Part shown: positions 47,310 through 58,838 of the stretch, one piece after another
Layout: every line of letters starts with the position of its first letter
Position numbering within the stretch: position 1 is the stretch's first letter
Translations under genes and position numbers: made by a program
Assembly (NCBI GenBank): GCA_004352715.1
Contig: SCFE01000015.1
Location: forward strand, 1,169,771-1,233,770
Length of the DNA: 64,000 bases
Direction of reading: 5' to 3'
Origin: Hofstenia miamia
Lineage: Eukaryota > Xenacoelomorpha > Acoela
The notes under the pieces: generated by a model
What the model was told of the DNA's origin: nothing
What the model saw: the letters and a program-made list of their open reading frames with translations, nothing else
The model's database searches: none

Positions 47310-48110
47310 AAGAATTTGGTTATCACAAAATTTCATAATAGATTGTTACAGGAAAGTTTAATTTTATTTAAAAATTTAAGATGAATTTAACTATATCTCA
47401 AAATTTCAGAATAGATAGTTGAATGCAAACAGACTTTTTTCAAAATTCAATATGACATTTCTTGTAATTCAAATTTCCTGGATGACTTTATAATGAGTAA
47501 TATCTGCCACATTATATCTGGATTAATTTTGATTCTTAAATTTGCTCAATTGAATTGCAATGAATTTAGAACTATTTTTCTATTATTTTAGGCAAATCTG
47601 ATAATAATTAAATATTATTTTATTTGAATTTCAGGAACAGATTTCTGGAAAGTTGCGGAAACTATGGTATGATTACCTGGACTAATCTAGATAAACTACT
47701 TAAAATTCAATATCTGCAAAGACAATTAAAATTAAAGGAAACTATTGGAAAAATTTATGTCCTCATAATAATACCTACCCCTTTAACATTTAACACAAGT
47801 TTGTGAATATAAATGAGACATTGAAATAAATATTTACAAACATAAATATTCATAATTGAAATACAGATGAAGTTACAGACACAAATAAATTCAGTACACA
47901 ATATTTACCAATAAGTATTTTAAATGACCATGTTACAAATTTCAAAACATGTTGGTAACATTTCGTAGATTCTAATAAGTTGCTTTCGTTTTTACTTCAC
48001 TTTTAATCTATTTTTCTTTATCAAGATTTAAAGGAAGCATCCATCTACTTATCTAATTTTAAGCCATAAATAAAATAAAATAATTCAAAATAAAGCCTCA
48101 TTCACTATAA
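47310..48110. repeat. Copy of the ~1.2-kb 'core-box' repeat family
   Basis: The copy starts with the family left part ('atgaatttaactatatctca' at 47381) and contains the core at 47635-47695 with a few substitutions. It is broken off near the promoter-like block. Confidence 0.7.
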
Positions 48111-48199
48111 TTTTATTTTTTGAGTGAAAATTCGGTTCTATACATTTATGTAGTTTGTAAAAATTATTTAGAGAAGTTTTTGCGAATTTAGTTTCATAT

Positions 48200-48446
48200 T
48201 TAATGTGATTGGTTAAACAGGTGGCTGCTAACCATTAACAAAAATGACGAAGCCAAAATTTGATTGACACTTGCAAACATTACGTAATGCTCTGGGAGTG
48301 TTGATGCTACAGTCTGATTGGCTGAGTAGTTAGAAAAGTTGACGTTTGTTACTAAAATTAGAAAGACGTAGGCGTGTTCATGCCCTATTGGTTGGCGCAG
48401 GTGTATCACAGGGGAGCGTATAAATAGGCAGGTGGGAAATCATTAA
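48200..48446 (+). promoter_or_regulatory. Promoter-like block: three CCAAT boxes and a TATA box
   Basis: Within an otherwise AT-rich region, this GC-balanced block has ATTGG (reverse CCAAT) at 48208, 48317 and 48387, each followed by TT or CT and a purine, and GCGTATAAATAGGC at 48417-48430, a consensus TATA box. The order and spacing (nearest CCAAT about 30 bp before TATA) suit RNA polymerase II transcription to the right, with a start near 48450. An LTR of a retroelement could show the same features. Confidence 0.5.
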
Positions 48447-48654
48447 CACAGAGAGAGCAGTTGGAGTTGGCAGAGACTACAGAAGGGAGTGCTGCCTGAT
48501 TTCTCCATAAACAAATTAATCCGAAGTCAAAAAAGAGATTTTTGTGGCGTCCAACAACCAAAGGAGGATAAACAAAATCAAGATCCCACCTTGTCCAAAA
48601 CGCTATGAGTCTGAATTTATCAAACTCCAGCAAAGGAAGAAACGTGCTTCCCTG
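48447..48654 (+). other. Candidate first exon downstream of the TATA box
   Basis: From about 30 bp after the TATA box to a strong CTG|GTAAGA donor at 48655, the sequence has transcript-like composition. An ATG at 48605 opens MSLNLSNSSKGRNVLP up to the donor. Another frame without ATG reads CPKRYESEFIKLQQRKKRAS. No acceptor exon was found further right. The word TGGCGTCCAAC at 48543 resembles a retroviral-type primer-binding site, so this may be the end of an LTR rather than a cellular exon. Confidence 0.35.
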
Positions 48655-48659
48655 GTAAG

Positions 48660-49320
48660 AATTTATTGATTTTGTTTGCATACATACCTTGTTCCAAAAC
48701 TAGCACTCATTGGTTTTTTAAGTTCTAGTGGTATATATCATGTTATATAAACAATACAGTGGTTAAAATACAAGTTAGTGAACACTTTTGTTTTACTTTT
48801 TTCCCATTCAAATAAAAATTTCACAATTATTTTTTACTCAAAACTTTTTCTTTTTTCTAAATGCATTCAAAACTAATCTTGAAATATGTACAAGCATTGC
48901 TACGTCTTGAAGTGCTGTTAATCTGCTGCCTTATCCAGATCATGACTTCTGTCCCCGCTTTGCATACGTAATTACCTGCTCATGGTCTCATTGATTCTGC
49001 CTCTGGGTCATAGAACCATTCAGGGTAGTTCTTTGAGCGAATTTATTTATTAAGTTCACCCATGTTCAGGTAATGCCAGTTTGTTGAGTTAGGGTGTTAT
49101 CTGGAGGTGACTTTTAGCAATGTGCATATTTCAAATTCCTCTCCACATCAAACTTTTGAACATTTTAAAATTTTAATTTAAAAAAGCTTAACATATGATC
49201 TCTTAAATTCCTTACATTCCACAGCAAATAGATATTAATTGTTCAAAATTTTCCATTCAATTCTTACCTATCCAGCCTACACCAAGAAACATATAATTTA
49301 ACCTGATGTTTATCATGTTT
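48660..49320. other. Non-coding stretch
   Basis: No coding sequence is recognised. If the first exon at 48447-48654 is real, this would be the start of its intron. Confidence 0.35.
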
Positions 49321-49334
49321 TTTATTATTCATTT

Positions 49335-49770
49335 GCTAGAATTACTTTATTATCTGAATGATATCTGCTGTAATAGATGTGAAATAATTTTGAATCTCAA
49401 ATTGACTGAATTCAACTGCCACGAATGTTGAAGTATTTTGTTTGAATTTAAGTAACAGATTTCTAGAAAGGTGTGGAAACTATGGTATGATTACCTGGCC
49501 TAATCTAGATAAATGTTTCTTAAAATTCATTGCTAGAATTACTTTATTATCTGAATGATATCTGCTGTAATAGATGTGAAATAATTTTGAATCTCAAATT
49601 GACTGAATTCAACTGCCACGAATGTTGAAGTATTTTGTTTGAATTTAAGTAACAGATTTCTAGAAAGGTGCGGAAACTATGGTATGATTACCTGGCCTAA
49701 TCTAGATAAATGTTTCTTAAAATTCATTGCTAGAATTACTTTATTATATGAATGATAACTGCTGATAAAA
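49335..49770. repeat. 197-bp tandem duplication carrying the core box
   Basis: Two near-identical 197-bp units (49335-49531 and 49532-49728) are followed by a partial third. Each unit contains one conserved core box (49454-49515 and 49651-49712). The near identity shows a recent duplication. Confidence 0.85.
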
Positions 49771-51200
49771 TGTATGTCTTAATAAAAACACTTACCCTTT
49801 TAAAGTTTCATATCAACTTCTGAATATATATAAGACATTGAAGGAAGTAATGACAAATAAAAAGTTATTAAAATTCTACTAAGTTGCTTTTTTTCTACAA
49901 TTTGAATTTAATGCGAATTATCAATGCTTAAAAGAAGCATTAATACATTTAGCTAAATATATATGACATAAATAAATATTATAATTTTTAATATAGCCCT
50001 ATCTGATATAATTTCATTTATTTAATGTTAATAATAGTCTTTGCAATATGATTCAAATAATTCAAAGAATTAACCAATGTATTTATTGTCAAATAGAAGT
50101 AGCCACTATTTCATAAAAGCACGGATAACACTTGAAAAAAAGTCCAGAAATGTCTAACTTGGATTTCTTGAATCCCTGGTTGAATTATTCAAATTTCTTA
50201 AATGTTGAATCAAGTCAGCTTTTTGTTTTTTCTGCAGCTGCAAATGTAATATAATATCCTGTTCAAAAATTAAAAACAAATGGCTTAATGAGATTGATGG
50301 AAAATCTCAATTTATGTTAATAAAAAAGTAGATAGAAACTCAAATATAAAATTACTGTTAAAAATTTTTTATTACAAATATTAATAAAATAATTTATAAA
50401 TAAGCCAAACATTCCAGAAATCCTTATTTGGGCTTCCTTAAAGAGGTTGAAGATTCCATACTGCTATTTCTGAATTTTTGTATCAAGTCAATTCTGCTTT
50501 TTTTCCTCCTCTCAGAATGATAACATCTAAGAATTTGCCTCTGTTTAGCAACATTTGTCGAAATACAGTTTTTCATAATATCGGTTGTAGTCAGGAGCAC
50601 ACCCAGCTTTCTTCTGAGAAGGGGAATTATTATATGTATATATATACAAGGGCGACGCAAGGGGGCGCTGCTCCCCCTTTCAAGTCGAATATTTAGTATA
50701 AAATTTATAGTCTAATAAATATAGCATAAAACGTATATAATGATGAGAAAATTTTAGACATTATTCAATCAAAGCTTTTCTATTTTTGTTGCTTTGTTTT
50801 TTGTTTTTGTTTGTACATAGAATTGACTGTTGAAAACAGACTCTTTTTTCAATGTTCAAGATGAAATTCCTGCACATTCTGTCTTACTAGATTGATTGTA
50901 TATCTGAGTGATATCTGCTGCATTAGATGTGAAATAATTTTCAATCTCGAATTTACTGAATTCAACTGAAACGAATTTTGAAATATTTATCTAGAGTTTT
51001 TGTGAATTTAATAACAGTTAAATATTAGTTTTATTTGAATTTAAGTAACAATTTTCTAGAAAAGTGTGGAAACAATGGTATGATTACCTGGCCTAATCTA
51101 GTTAAATGTTTCTTAAATATCAATGTCTGCATATACATTTAAAATTCAAGTAAACTTTTGATGAAACATTTGTCTTAATAATAACATTTTAAAGTTTGCA
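49770..51200. repeat. Further core-box repeat copies, diverged
   Basis: After the tandem duplication the family continues with its right part (49770-50230). A second copy has its left part from about 50820 and its core at 51047-51110. A GC-rich insert at 50645-50690 (GGGCGACGCAAGGGGGCGCT) resembles the hAT-type end at 42522. Confidence 0.6.
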
Positions 51201-51208
51201 CCAACTTC

Positions 51209-51213
<5 letters not shown>

Positions 51214-51244
<31 letters not shown>
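51214..51244. repeat. (TA)n microsatellite
   Basis: A TA run of about 30 bp. Confidence 0.9.
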
Positions 51245-51247
<3 letters not shown>

Positions 51248-51599
51248 GAATCGCATCTGTTTTAATGAATTTAATTCCTTAAAATTTAGTTCGAGCGAAA
51301 ATGTTATTTATTAATTTCTAAGAAGAGAGAGACATATACCAAAATGATATAATTCTATGATATTTCAAAAGGTGGTGGTTTGAAGCAAAGCTTTATATCT
51401 TAAGCATTAATGTTAATGAAAATTAATATATCGATTGGAAGGAATTAACAAATGAACTGTGATTTATGAATCCATGAAAACTTTTATTTGTTGTGTTGAT
51501 GAAAGGGCGTTTGTTGCAGAATAGAACCTTTTTGAATCAAATCTATTTGGTATATTTGCAAATTATGTATATTAGCGTAATTTACAATATAATAGAAAA

Positions 51600-51669
51600 G
51601 ATTCGTGGTGTAAGCAACACATCCGTACATATGTATGGAAGAGTGTAGGTTCGAATCCTACCGAATCTT
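51600..51669 (+). tRNA. tRNA-like cloverleaf, probably a pseudo-tRNA or SINE head
   Basis: The 70-nt sequence folds as a cloverleaf. The acceptor stem GGATTCG/CGAATCT has six Watson-Crick pairs plus one G-T. There is a 3-bp D stem GTG/CAC, a T stem GTAGG/CCTAC around the loop TTCGAAT, and an exact B-box core GGTTCGAATCC. The anticodon arm TCCGT/ATGGA encloses eight bases (ACATATGT) with no T33, and the D loop lacks GG. It is therefore unlikely to be a working tRNA. Confidence 0.4.
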
Positions 51670-51837
51670 TATCGGAAACACGAAACAATATTCAACTATT
51701 TCGTGATTGCATTTAGGAAACCAAGTTATATATTTGAGAACCAATTAGAATTGCTGAAAAAACTATATAATTTCACTAAGGTTTCATAATATGTCACAAC
51801 CTTTCACAAAAAATTAATTAAAACTTTTCCGTAAAAT

Positions 51838-51906
51838 TGGACACACTGGATTTGAACCAATAACATCTCAAAAAATTGAGTGTGATCCCAATTTAACCAG
51901 TGTTCA
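51838..51906 (-). tRNA. Second tRNA-like sequence, opposite strand
   Basis: On the minus strand TGAACAC/GTGTCCA forms an acceptor stem with one mismatch. TGGTTAAATTGGG matches the A-box consensus, and ATTGG/CCAGT around TTCAAAT is a T arm with a B box. The anticodon arm is CTCA/TGAG around a T-rich loop. It is imperfect and lies 170 bp from the first tRNA-like sequence, in the opposite orientation. Confidence 0.35.
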
Positions 51907-51939
51907 AATAAGCATCAAATAAATTCAATTTCATACATT

Positions 51940-52100
51940 GGAAATTCACAAAGATTTGGCTATTACGTTTTTATGTATTTAATTATCTCAAAATATTTTA
52001 ATAGATTGCTGAATGAAAGTTTAATCTTATTTCAAAATTCAAGATGAACTTAATTATCTCAAGATTTCAGAATAGGTTGCTTAATGCAGTATAACTCTAA
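51940..52100. repeat. Left-end fragment of the core-box repeat
   Basis: Contains the 'gaatgaaagtttaatcttat' and 'ttcaaaattcaagatgaact' words that begin other copies (compare 61020 and 62255). It breaks off before the core. Confidence 0.5.
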
Positions 52101-52379
52101 TTTAAGAATTTACATAATTTTTGAAAAGATGAACTTATTTACTGGGCAATTAAATTTTGAATATCATCAATATCATTAAAAAATGCCTAAAATGCTTGAA
52201 AATTTATATGATATCAATAAATATATAGCATGACTTGAGGAGTCTTTTTTATAATTTGATCAAACAAAAACTCTTTTGATTGAAAGGTGGAAGAAATTGA
52301 AAAGCTATTAGATATACTTCAAGAGAATAGAAAAAAATTTCTATATGCAGTAAGCAAGGTTTTCCTAAATGAACTTATA

Positions 52380-53345
52380 ATTAGCCCAATGAAAAGTTAG
52401 AAACACGGTAATAAACAAGGGTAGACGTGGGCTCGGTATATCCGCTTGGGTTAGGTACAAGTGCTTAAGACTTTGAGAGGAGAGTGTGATGTTAATTATC
52501 TTAAAGAAGGAGGTACATTATATTTTTCATTGGCCATTATCAATAGTTTAATATGGAATGGCATCCCATGATAGGGATGCAACTTTAATTATATTTGAGA
52601 AAAAATTTCAAAAAAACAACATTGTGGTTAGTCCTTTTTAAGTTGATGTCACATGTGAAAGCACATAAATATATTAAAAATCTGCACGTTCCTGAGTCAA
52701 GTTACAAATCTAGCCCAAGAGGTTGTTTGTGTAAAATTTCTTCAAAAAGCTTAGTGAAATATAGAAGGCTGTTAAGTTACTAATTACAACATTGTGATTA
52801 GTCCACTTAAGTTGACTTCACCCTTGAAAGCGTAAACATATTAGGATTCTGCCCGTTCCTGAGTAGGGGCACAAACCTCGCCTACGAGGTTGTTTTGTAA
52901 AATTTGTTTAAAAAGCTTAGTGAAATATGGAGGGCTTCTAAGTTACTAATCATCATAGCTGCTCCTAAAAGAATTGTTGATGCTAGAAAAGATAAAGGAA
53001 AAAAGTTTTTGACAATGAAATTGCAATTTGTTTTGATAGTGGTGAAGATATTTATTTAAAATAGAATGAAGAATCTGACGGAAATACAAGTAAATGTTTT
53101 CAACAGAAATTTAATGCTCTGTTTCGCATCAAGCTTTGCCGTTCTCTATGTATAAAAAGTAAATTTTGTAGCAGATAATATGCAATATTTCAGGCAGTTC
53201 GAGCTTACGCTTGCACTATGGATTATTTGTGACCAAGATGCACACACGATGAGGACTCTGATTGAAATAATAAAGAAATAACCAAATCCACACAGAATGA
53301 AATCCTTCCTATCATTGAACATTTACAAGCACCGAAATTATTAGT
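52380..53345. repeat. Dispersed repeat family 2, copy 1
   Basis: Resembles 59455-60075 and, at its left part, 63520-63600. Shared landmarks are 'tagaaacac', 'ggtcggtata'-like and 'gcttaagact' words at the left, a 170-bp module with 'ttagtccac' and 'cgttcctgagt', and 'tttcgcatcaag' further right. In this copy the 170-bp module is tandemly duplicated (52617-52786 and 52787-52955). Confidence 0.6.
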
Positions 53346-53580
53346 TTGAATTTCACGTTTATTTTCATGAACAAAGCTGCTATCTTGCTTGCAAACAGAC
53401 AAAATGTCGATAAGTTCTTCAATAGAAAAATCCGCACATTTTTCAAAATAACTTTTTCTATTAGCATTATTGCCAAATTTTTTCACAAAAAACTCAATAA
53501 AACTTTTCAGTAGCCATTCAGTGAAAGATTTTCAACATTAGCATGTTTGGCACAACTAACAATATCCATTAGTGAAGATG
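53223..53580 (-). pseudogene. Possible BTB/BACK-domain protein fragment
   Basis: The minus strand reads MEPSSLMDIVSCAKHANVEN and LSLNG. After a frameshift it continues FIEFFVKKFGNNANRKSYFE, KCADFSIEELIDILSVCKQD and SSFVHENKREIQ. The layout resembles the end of a BTB domain (LLxxAxxxxVxxL) passing into a BACK domain (fixxNFxxv...FxxLxxxxLxxLLs). It overlaps the end of repeat family 2, and weak traces recur near 60040-60080, so it may be a coding part of that mobile repeat. The family assignment is tentative. Confidence 0.35.
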
Positions 53581-53719
53581 GCTCCATCAGTTCTACATGA
53601 ACTAGAATGATCCCTGTGAAAGTTTCTAAATTTAGAAAACATGCTGAAGTTTAATCGAAATATATACAATTTTTTAGTTGTATATAAACCAGACTAAACT
53701 GCAACTTTTAGCATGATAA

Positions 53720-54080
53720 GATATACATTCATGATGCAAGTTCACACTTGCATGAGAATTTCTATAAATCAATGATTTTATCAATCTTGATTCACTCATC
53801 TCCTGTATGGTTTCCATCATTTTGCGATGTCTCACTTTCGTGACAATTTTCCAGGAAGATGTACTAAGTGGATTTTAAAAACTATCTCATTATAATCATA
53901 GACTTATTGCTCTAAGTTTGATTCCAATATCTCTTTTGTGCAATACAAAGTTATGCTTTCTTGATATGCTTCTAAAAGAATCGAACAAACTTTGCCGCAA
54001 GGCCAAAGCTTTTTTCAAGGGTCTATTTCGGTGGTTATTCTTAAACAGCTTGTCTTTTTTTTTAAAATAGAAACTATTTT
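53720..54080 (+). mobile_element. LINE reverse transcriptase C-terminal fragment
   Basis: The plus strand reads SMILSILIHSSPVWFPSFCD, the post-catalytic block (LVxPILxYGSPVW) of LINE RTs. After a frameshift it continues HYNHRLIALSLIPISLL and KLCFLDMLLKESN. It is degenerate and has no visible ends. Confidence 0.6.
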
Positions 54081-54466
54081 CATTAATTTTCAAGTACTTT
54101 TCCCAAAGCCTTTGAGGAAATTTACAAATTGTTAGTGAATGGTCACACATGAAATGGAAAAAATTTGAACAAAGCTGCTTTGAAATACCTGATGTAATTG
54201 AAAACCTAAGTAGTTTTTTATGATAACTCATATTTATTGAAATTTATTCAAATTGTTCCCAAAATTAAGAATCAAATAATCATGATTTCTAAAGCACATA
54301 GAATTATCAGCTAATACTTAAATATTTTTTAACAGATCATTGCACCTATAATGCTAATAACAAATCAGAGTTTTAAATCGTAAATGAAAATTGAGACACT
54401 TCTCAATTGTGTTGTTTTTTTTCAGAATTATGAGTGCTTAACATACTTAACATATTCCTTAGGAAA

Positions 54467-54546
54467 TCATTATAATTTTAGAAAAAAATTTCCTGAGTAA
54501 TTTACGTCATTATAATTTTAGAAAAAAATTTCCTGAGTAATTTACG
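54467..54546. repeat. 40-bp tandem duplication
   Basis: Two identical 40-bp units beginning TCATTATAATTTTAGAAAAA. Confidence 0.9.
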
Positions 54547-54989
54547 TTAACAGCATGGTGTCATTTTCAAAGGAAAACCGTTATCCACATTTTCAAATAA
54601 TATTCCTCAAGCTTTTTAAAAAATTTGGAAATCATGAGGCATGGAAATATCTATTGGCGAATTTGCTCAAACATGATGTTGGAAATTTGTACTAAAGCTT
54701 ATTGCTTTGGTTGAAGTACTTGAAAACTCCGATTTTCAAAAACGATTTAAGATAATCTTCATGTAATTCTATGCTTTGGGCAAAGGCATGCCGTAATGAG
54801 ACCGTTATTTTAAAATGTCAATGAAATTTTAGACCCTTTTATATTCTATGTTGCCTTCCGGTTTTGCATATCATTATTCGTATGTTAACAATGAGCATTT
54901 AATTGAATGAAAGCCCGAATTGCTTAAGGAGAGAATGCTACTTATTACTTTACAGGTTTTCATAAAATTTAGCTACCCATTTAAAGCTG

Positions 54990-55230
54990 TTTGACACTAC
55001 AATGGATTGCAAACTTAACTGGCACATCCACGTTACCAAAATTTGTAGAAAACCATTCCAAAATTTTTCTATTTTGAGAAGCATTGGTAACACTGTTCTA
55101 TGTCAATTTTTGTGTCAGCTATTTCTATTTACGATCATTGGAACCTTCCAGTGTATCTTGACAAGAAAATTCAAATGTTTTGCAAATAAAATATTTCAGA
55201 GTGACGATGAAGTAATTATTAAATTTTAAA
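54990..55230 (+). mobile_element. LINE RT fragment
   Basis: The open frame starts MDCKLNWHIHVTKICRKPFQ and NFSILRSIGN, which matches the block LDxxLNWxxHVxxIxxK in LINE RTs just past the catalytic core. It could belong to the same disrupted element as 53720-54080, but the order is reversed, so a rearrangement or a second insertion is needed. Confidence 0.55.
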
Positions 55231-56978
55231 GACATGATAAAGCTATTAAGCTATTCCTTCAAATGGCTGTGATTTCTAGTCATCAACTACATCATTTATT
55301 CTCTCCAGTTTCACTTAGGTCTGGTAAGTTTTTATTCCTTATACAGCATCAGTCCAAAGAGCGCAGCAATTTTTTTATATTATGTTGCCATTTGTAAATT
55401 TTATTTTATTTTATAAGTAATCGTATGCATCTATCTATCAATTTTGCTCCAATTATTTTGTAGATTAGTAAGTGCCTTAATATTATTTGTTGCTTACGCC
55501 TGCTACAGTCTCTAAGTTTTTATTCTAACAGAGTTACAAAAGTGGCCGATAATATTCACAAGAATACAAAGATAAGCACTAGGTAAAAAGTTAGCAGAAT
55601 TAAGAAGAAGGTTTATAAATGTCTATGGGAAGTATTTGAAAATATAACTAAAGTAACTAAATATACTATAAAACATACTACCATTTTAATTTTTGCAATT
55701 ATTGTCACTATATTATTATTTCTTGCATTATGCAATTAAAGTCATTTGCTACTACTACTACAGTAAAAAGTTAAAAAATTAATGAAAATCTTTAAGAACT
55801 TCGAAGATGTTTGACTTCTTATATTTTTTCTTAAGTCTTTCACATTAACAATTGTAAATAAAACGCCACTCGACCTGACTCGGCCCGTCTGGGGGTGATC
55901 CGCATCCCGTCAGGGTATCCAGTAGTTTTACCCAATTCGCCCTGCGGGAGAAAATTATTTGGTAAAGAATCGTTTTTTCCTTCATTTTCAGTTGCAGAAA
56001 CAAAATGAATGAAGGTAGTTATTTCTGCCATTGGTTTTAGCCTACTTCATTATCTGAGAAGAATTTGGAAACTTTTCCAAGCATGCGATTTTTCAGTTAA
56101 AAATGAATAAAATAGATACTTCGGCTCAAAAATTCAGATCAGATGACAAATTGACTTGGTAAGAACTAGAGACATGTGCAAATCTGTACGAAATTTTACA
56201 AAAGTAGTTAAAGAAGTTAACAATAGCTCCTGAATATTTTCTATAGTTACTAAATGTAAGCTAAAAACGATTTATGTTCAAAACAAAGGGCTAGCAGATT
56301 AAACCATAAAATGAAGTCTGCAATCGGCCAACAGAATTGTTTGAGTGACTATAAATATTCACCATAGATACCTCGAAATCATCCTTTGGTTAACATTATT
56401 ACAATCTTTTGCAGCAGAACATCAAAATTTTCTACCTGATATAAACCGTTTCACCAACCATCGTAATTGGGCAAACAGCATGAAAATTAAACAACTTTCG
56501 CTAAAATGAGATTGATCAAAATTGAATGATGATGCAACACTTAAAGGATCAAAATGCTGCACTTCAAAAAGTTTGGCAATATGCTAAAAATAATAGGTCA
56601 ATGGAAGATTCCCTTGAGTTTTCAGACAAAAATATTGAAATGTATGCTCCATTTCCTCTTGGGGATGGGCGTTGAAGTGAATCAGTGGATATACCATCGT
56701 CTGCCGAGTACAACTGAAATGCGAATGATTGGAAATCAACCTCTTGCAATTCGAAAAATTGCCTTGGTTTGAGCAATTCGTTTTCAGTGCAGTTGTTAAT
56801 GAATTCTGTTGACAAACAAATATAGAAGAGTAAGATAATTAATTTTAGCTTCAATAGTTAAATGTGAGCGTTTAATCAACTCGAAAAATGGGCAAAGGTA
56901 TATTTATGTCCATGCAAATCAGGAACTGATCAAGGGAAATAGGCACCATTATAATCTATTCAATTTTACAATATTCAA
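55231..56978. other. Mostly non-coding, with one GC-rich insert
   Basis: At 55862-55960 a sharply GC-rich patch encodes on the minus strand GELGKTTGYPDGMRITPRRA. It differs strongly from its surroundings and may be a transposon fragment. The rest, including overlapping short frames at 56554-56854, shows nothing recognisable. Confidence 0.35.
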
Positions 56979-57191
56979 TTAATGATACCTTCCTCGAAAG
57001 ATTTGGCAGGTTTTGAATAACAAATGTATCAGTAAATTAAAAACTTTCTCATTATTATTTAAAGTTTCAATTTTTAGATAAGTAGACAATGCCATCACTA
57101 GATGAAAGTCCGAAGGAGCTAGGTCTGGACTATAGGATGGATGTGCTAATATACAGTATCTAATTAACAATTTTAAATTAACCCTAACCAT
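56979..57191 (-). mobile_element. Mariner transposase C-terminal fragment
   Basis: The minus strand reads ILAHPSYSPDLAPSDFHLVM, the strongly conserved third catalytic block (HPPYSPDLAPSDYHLF) of mariner elements. It continues to ETLNNNEKVFNLLIHLLFKT with a stop at 56979. Only the C-terminal end remains. Confidence 0.75.
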
Positions 57192-58830
57192 TTGAACATT
57201 GAAATTAAATTAATTCAAATGAATAAAATAATAATTCAGATAAACGAAAAACATATTAAGTTGCTAAGAACCAATATATAAAACAAAAATCGCTTATTTA
57301 TACTTAATTATGGGCACTGACATACGAAAGTAGAGACATGGAAGAATGTTCCCCCGTCAGGTTTTCAAATTTGATTTTGGAATGTTAAAAAATTTTTCTG
57401 TAAAAAAAATTGAAAAATTTTAAATCTAAGGTCGTGAAATGCATTTTTAGGGACTATTTTCCGAAAGGTTTTCCCAGGGTTTCGCCCTGCCTTACAGCAT
57501 AACTAAGACATCCCGCGTCAGAAAATCCTGCGTACGTCTCTGATTAACCTGAATCCGGCTGAATTAAATTGACAACCTAATTTTATTTGAAATGCTGTGA
57601 GGACACTCTTACTGCAAGTGATTTATTCTAAATCAACAGTAAAATGTAGATTTGTAATGTATTGTTTACATTAATTGCATCATGTTATAACTAAATCTGA
57701 AAATAGATTGTTTTTCAGATCGTTAAGTCTATGACAACTATTAAATTTTTTTAAAGTCAGTCATTATTCAAAGTTGCTTTTGGGAAGTTGGTGGTATAAA
57801 AGTCTCAGTTAATTCAAAGAAAATGATAAAAGTTTTTTCTTTTTTAAAATATTCAAATTACGTGAATTTACATCTCAATTAGACATAATCGAAATAATCG
57901 ATTTCCATATTTTTATTAGAAGTGGCTAAGTCTTTTGATTAATAATAACCAGAGAAGCTTTCCTTAAAGTTGAAAACGTGACTTTCCGTGGTTTTCTAAA
58001 CAATTTGAGTAATATTCAAAAATCCTTGTTAATTTAATTCGTAGTTTAGTTTAATTACTAGACATATTTATTGGCATCAGTCTGTCTTAGTATAATAGAA
58101 CATCATCTTCAAATAATGAGCGTAAATTATCCTTCACAATTCATAGACGTCTTCCCCTCATACTTATTAAGTAAACCACTGAAATAAAATTATATCATCA
58201 TGCACATACAATTTAAAAGTTAAAATGAAACATATCAAGAAATCTCTGCTTGTTATTGCGTATTTGTGACGTCATTTAATCAATTCACTTTGTCACAAAT
58301 TCAAATTTGAGGTTTAAATATTGTATTACATTCGAGATTTAGTTGTAATACATTTAGTGATACATAGCTAAAACTATTGATCTCAATTTTAAATTTGACT
58401 ATTTTATTATAAGTGGTAAGGCAAAGCGTTCTGGCCAATCTTTCAGTATAAAATGTGTAGAAAAAATCTATATTTCGAAATTATGTAAAGAATAAATCAA
58501 TACTGGTACCAATTTTAAAAACGTCAAGAAAGGAAATACAAAACTAAACAAAACACAGAATATTTTCAAATAAAAGCTAAAGCAAGTTTATTGCTAAAGT
58601 GTATATAATTCTACAAACTAACACATGACAAATACTTACAAAACTCTTTTCATACCTTTCTGGACATTAGATTAGAACTATTGTGAAAAATCACGTTTTA
58701 TTTAAGTAGATGCTAGATTTCAAATAATTAAATCAACTTTTGCAACTGAAATCATGCAAAAGAATCACACAAATGAGTTCAGAAAGTTGGTAAAGCCGAA
58801 ATCTTCCTCAGCATTTCACTGAATTAAGTC
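57192..58830. other. Non-coding stretch with a dispersed repeat end
   Basis: 57420-57541 resembles 43108-43246 ('gtgaaatgcatttttaggga', then 'ggtttcgccctgcc' and 'cctgcgtacgtct'), probably the same hAT-type or SINE family. The rest is AT-rich without visible genes. Confidence 0.4.
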
Positions 58831-58838
58831 GGCCCCAG

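Noticed and set aside
48406-48681. 91-codon minus-strand open frame over the promoter-like block
   Set aside because: It is antisense to a clear TATA/CCAAT arrangement and a plus-strand donor, and has no recognisable motif.
53896-54231. 111-codon minus-strand frame
   Set aside because: The plus strand carries LINE RT motifs (HYNHRLIALSLIPISLL), so the minus frame is a shadow.
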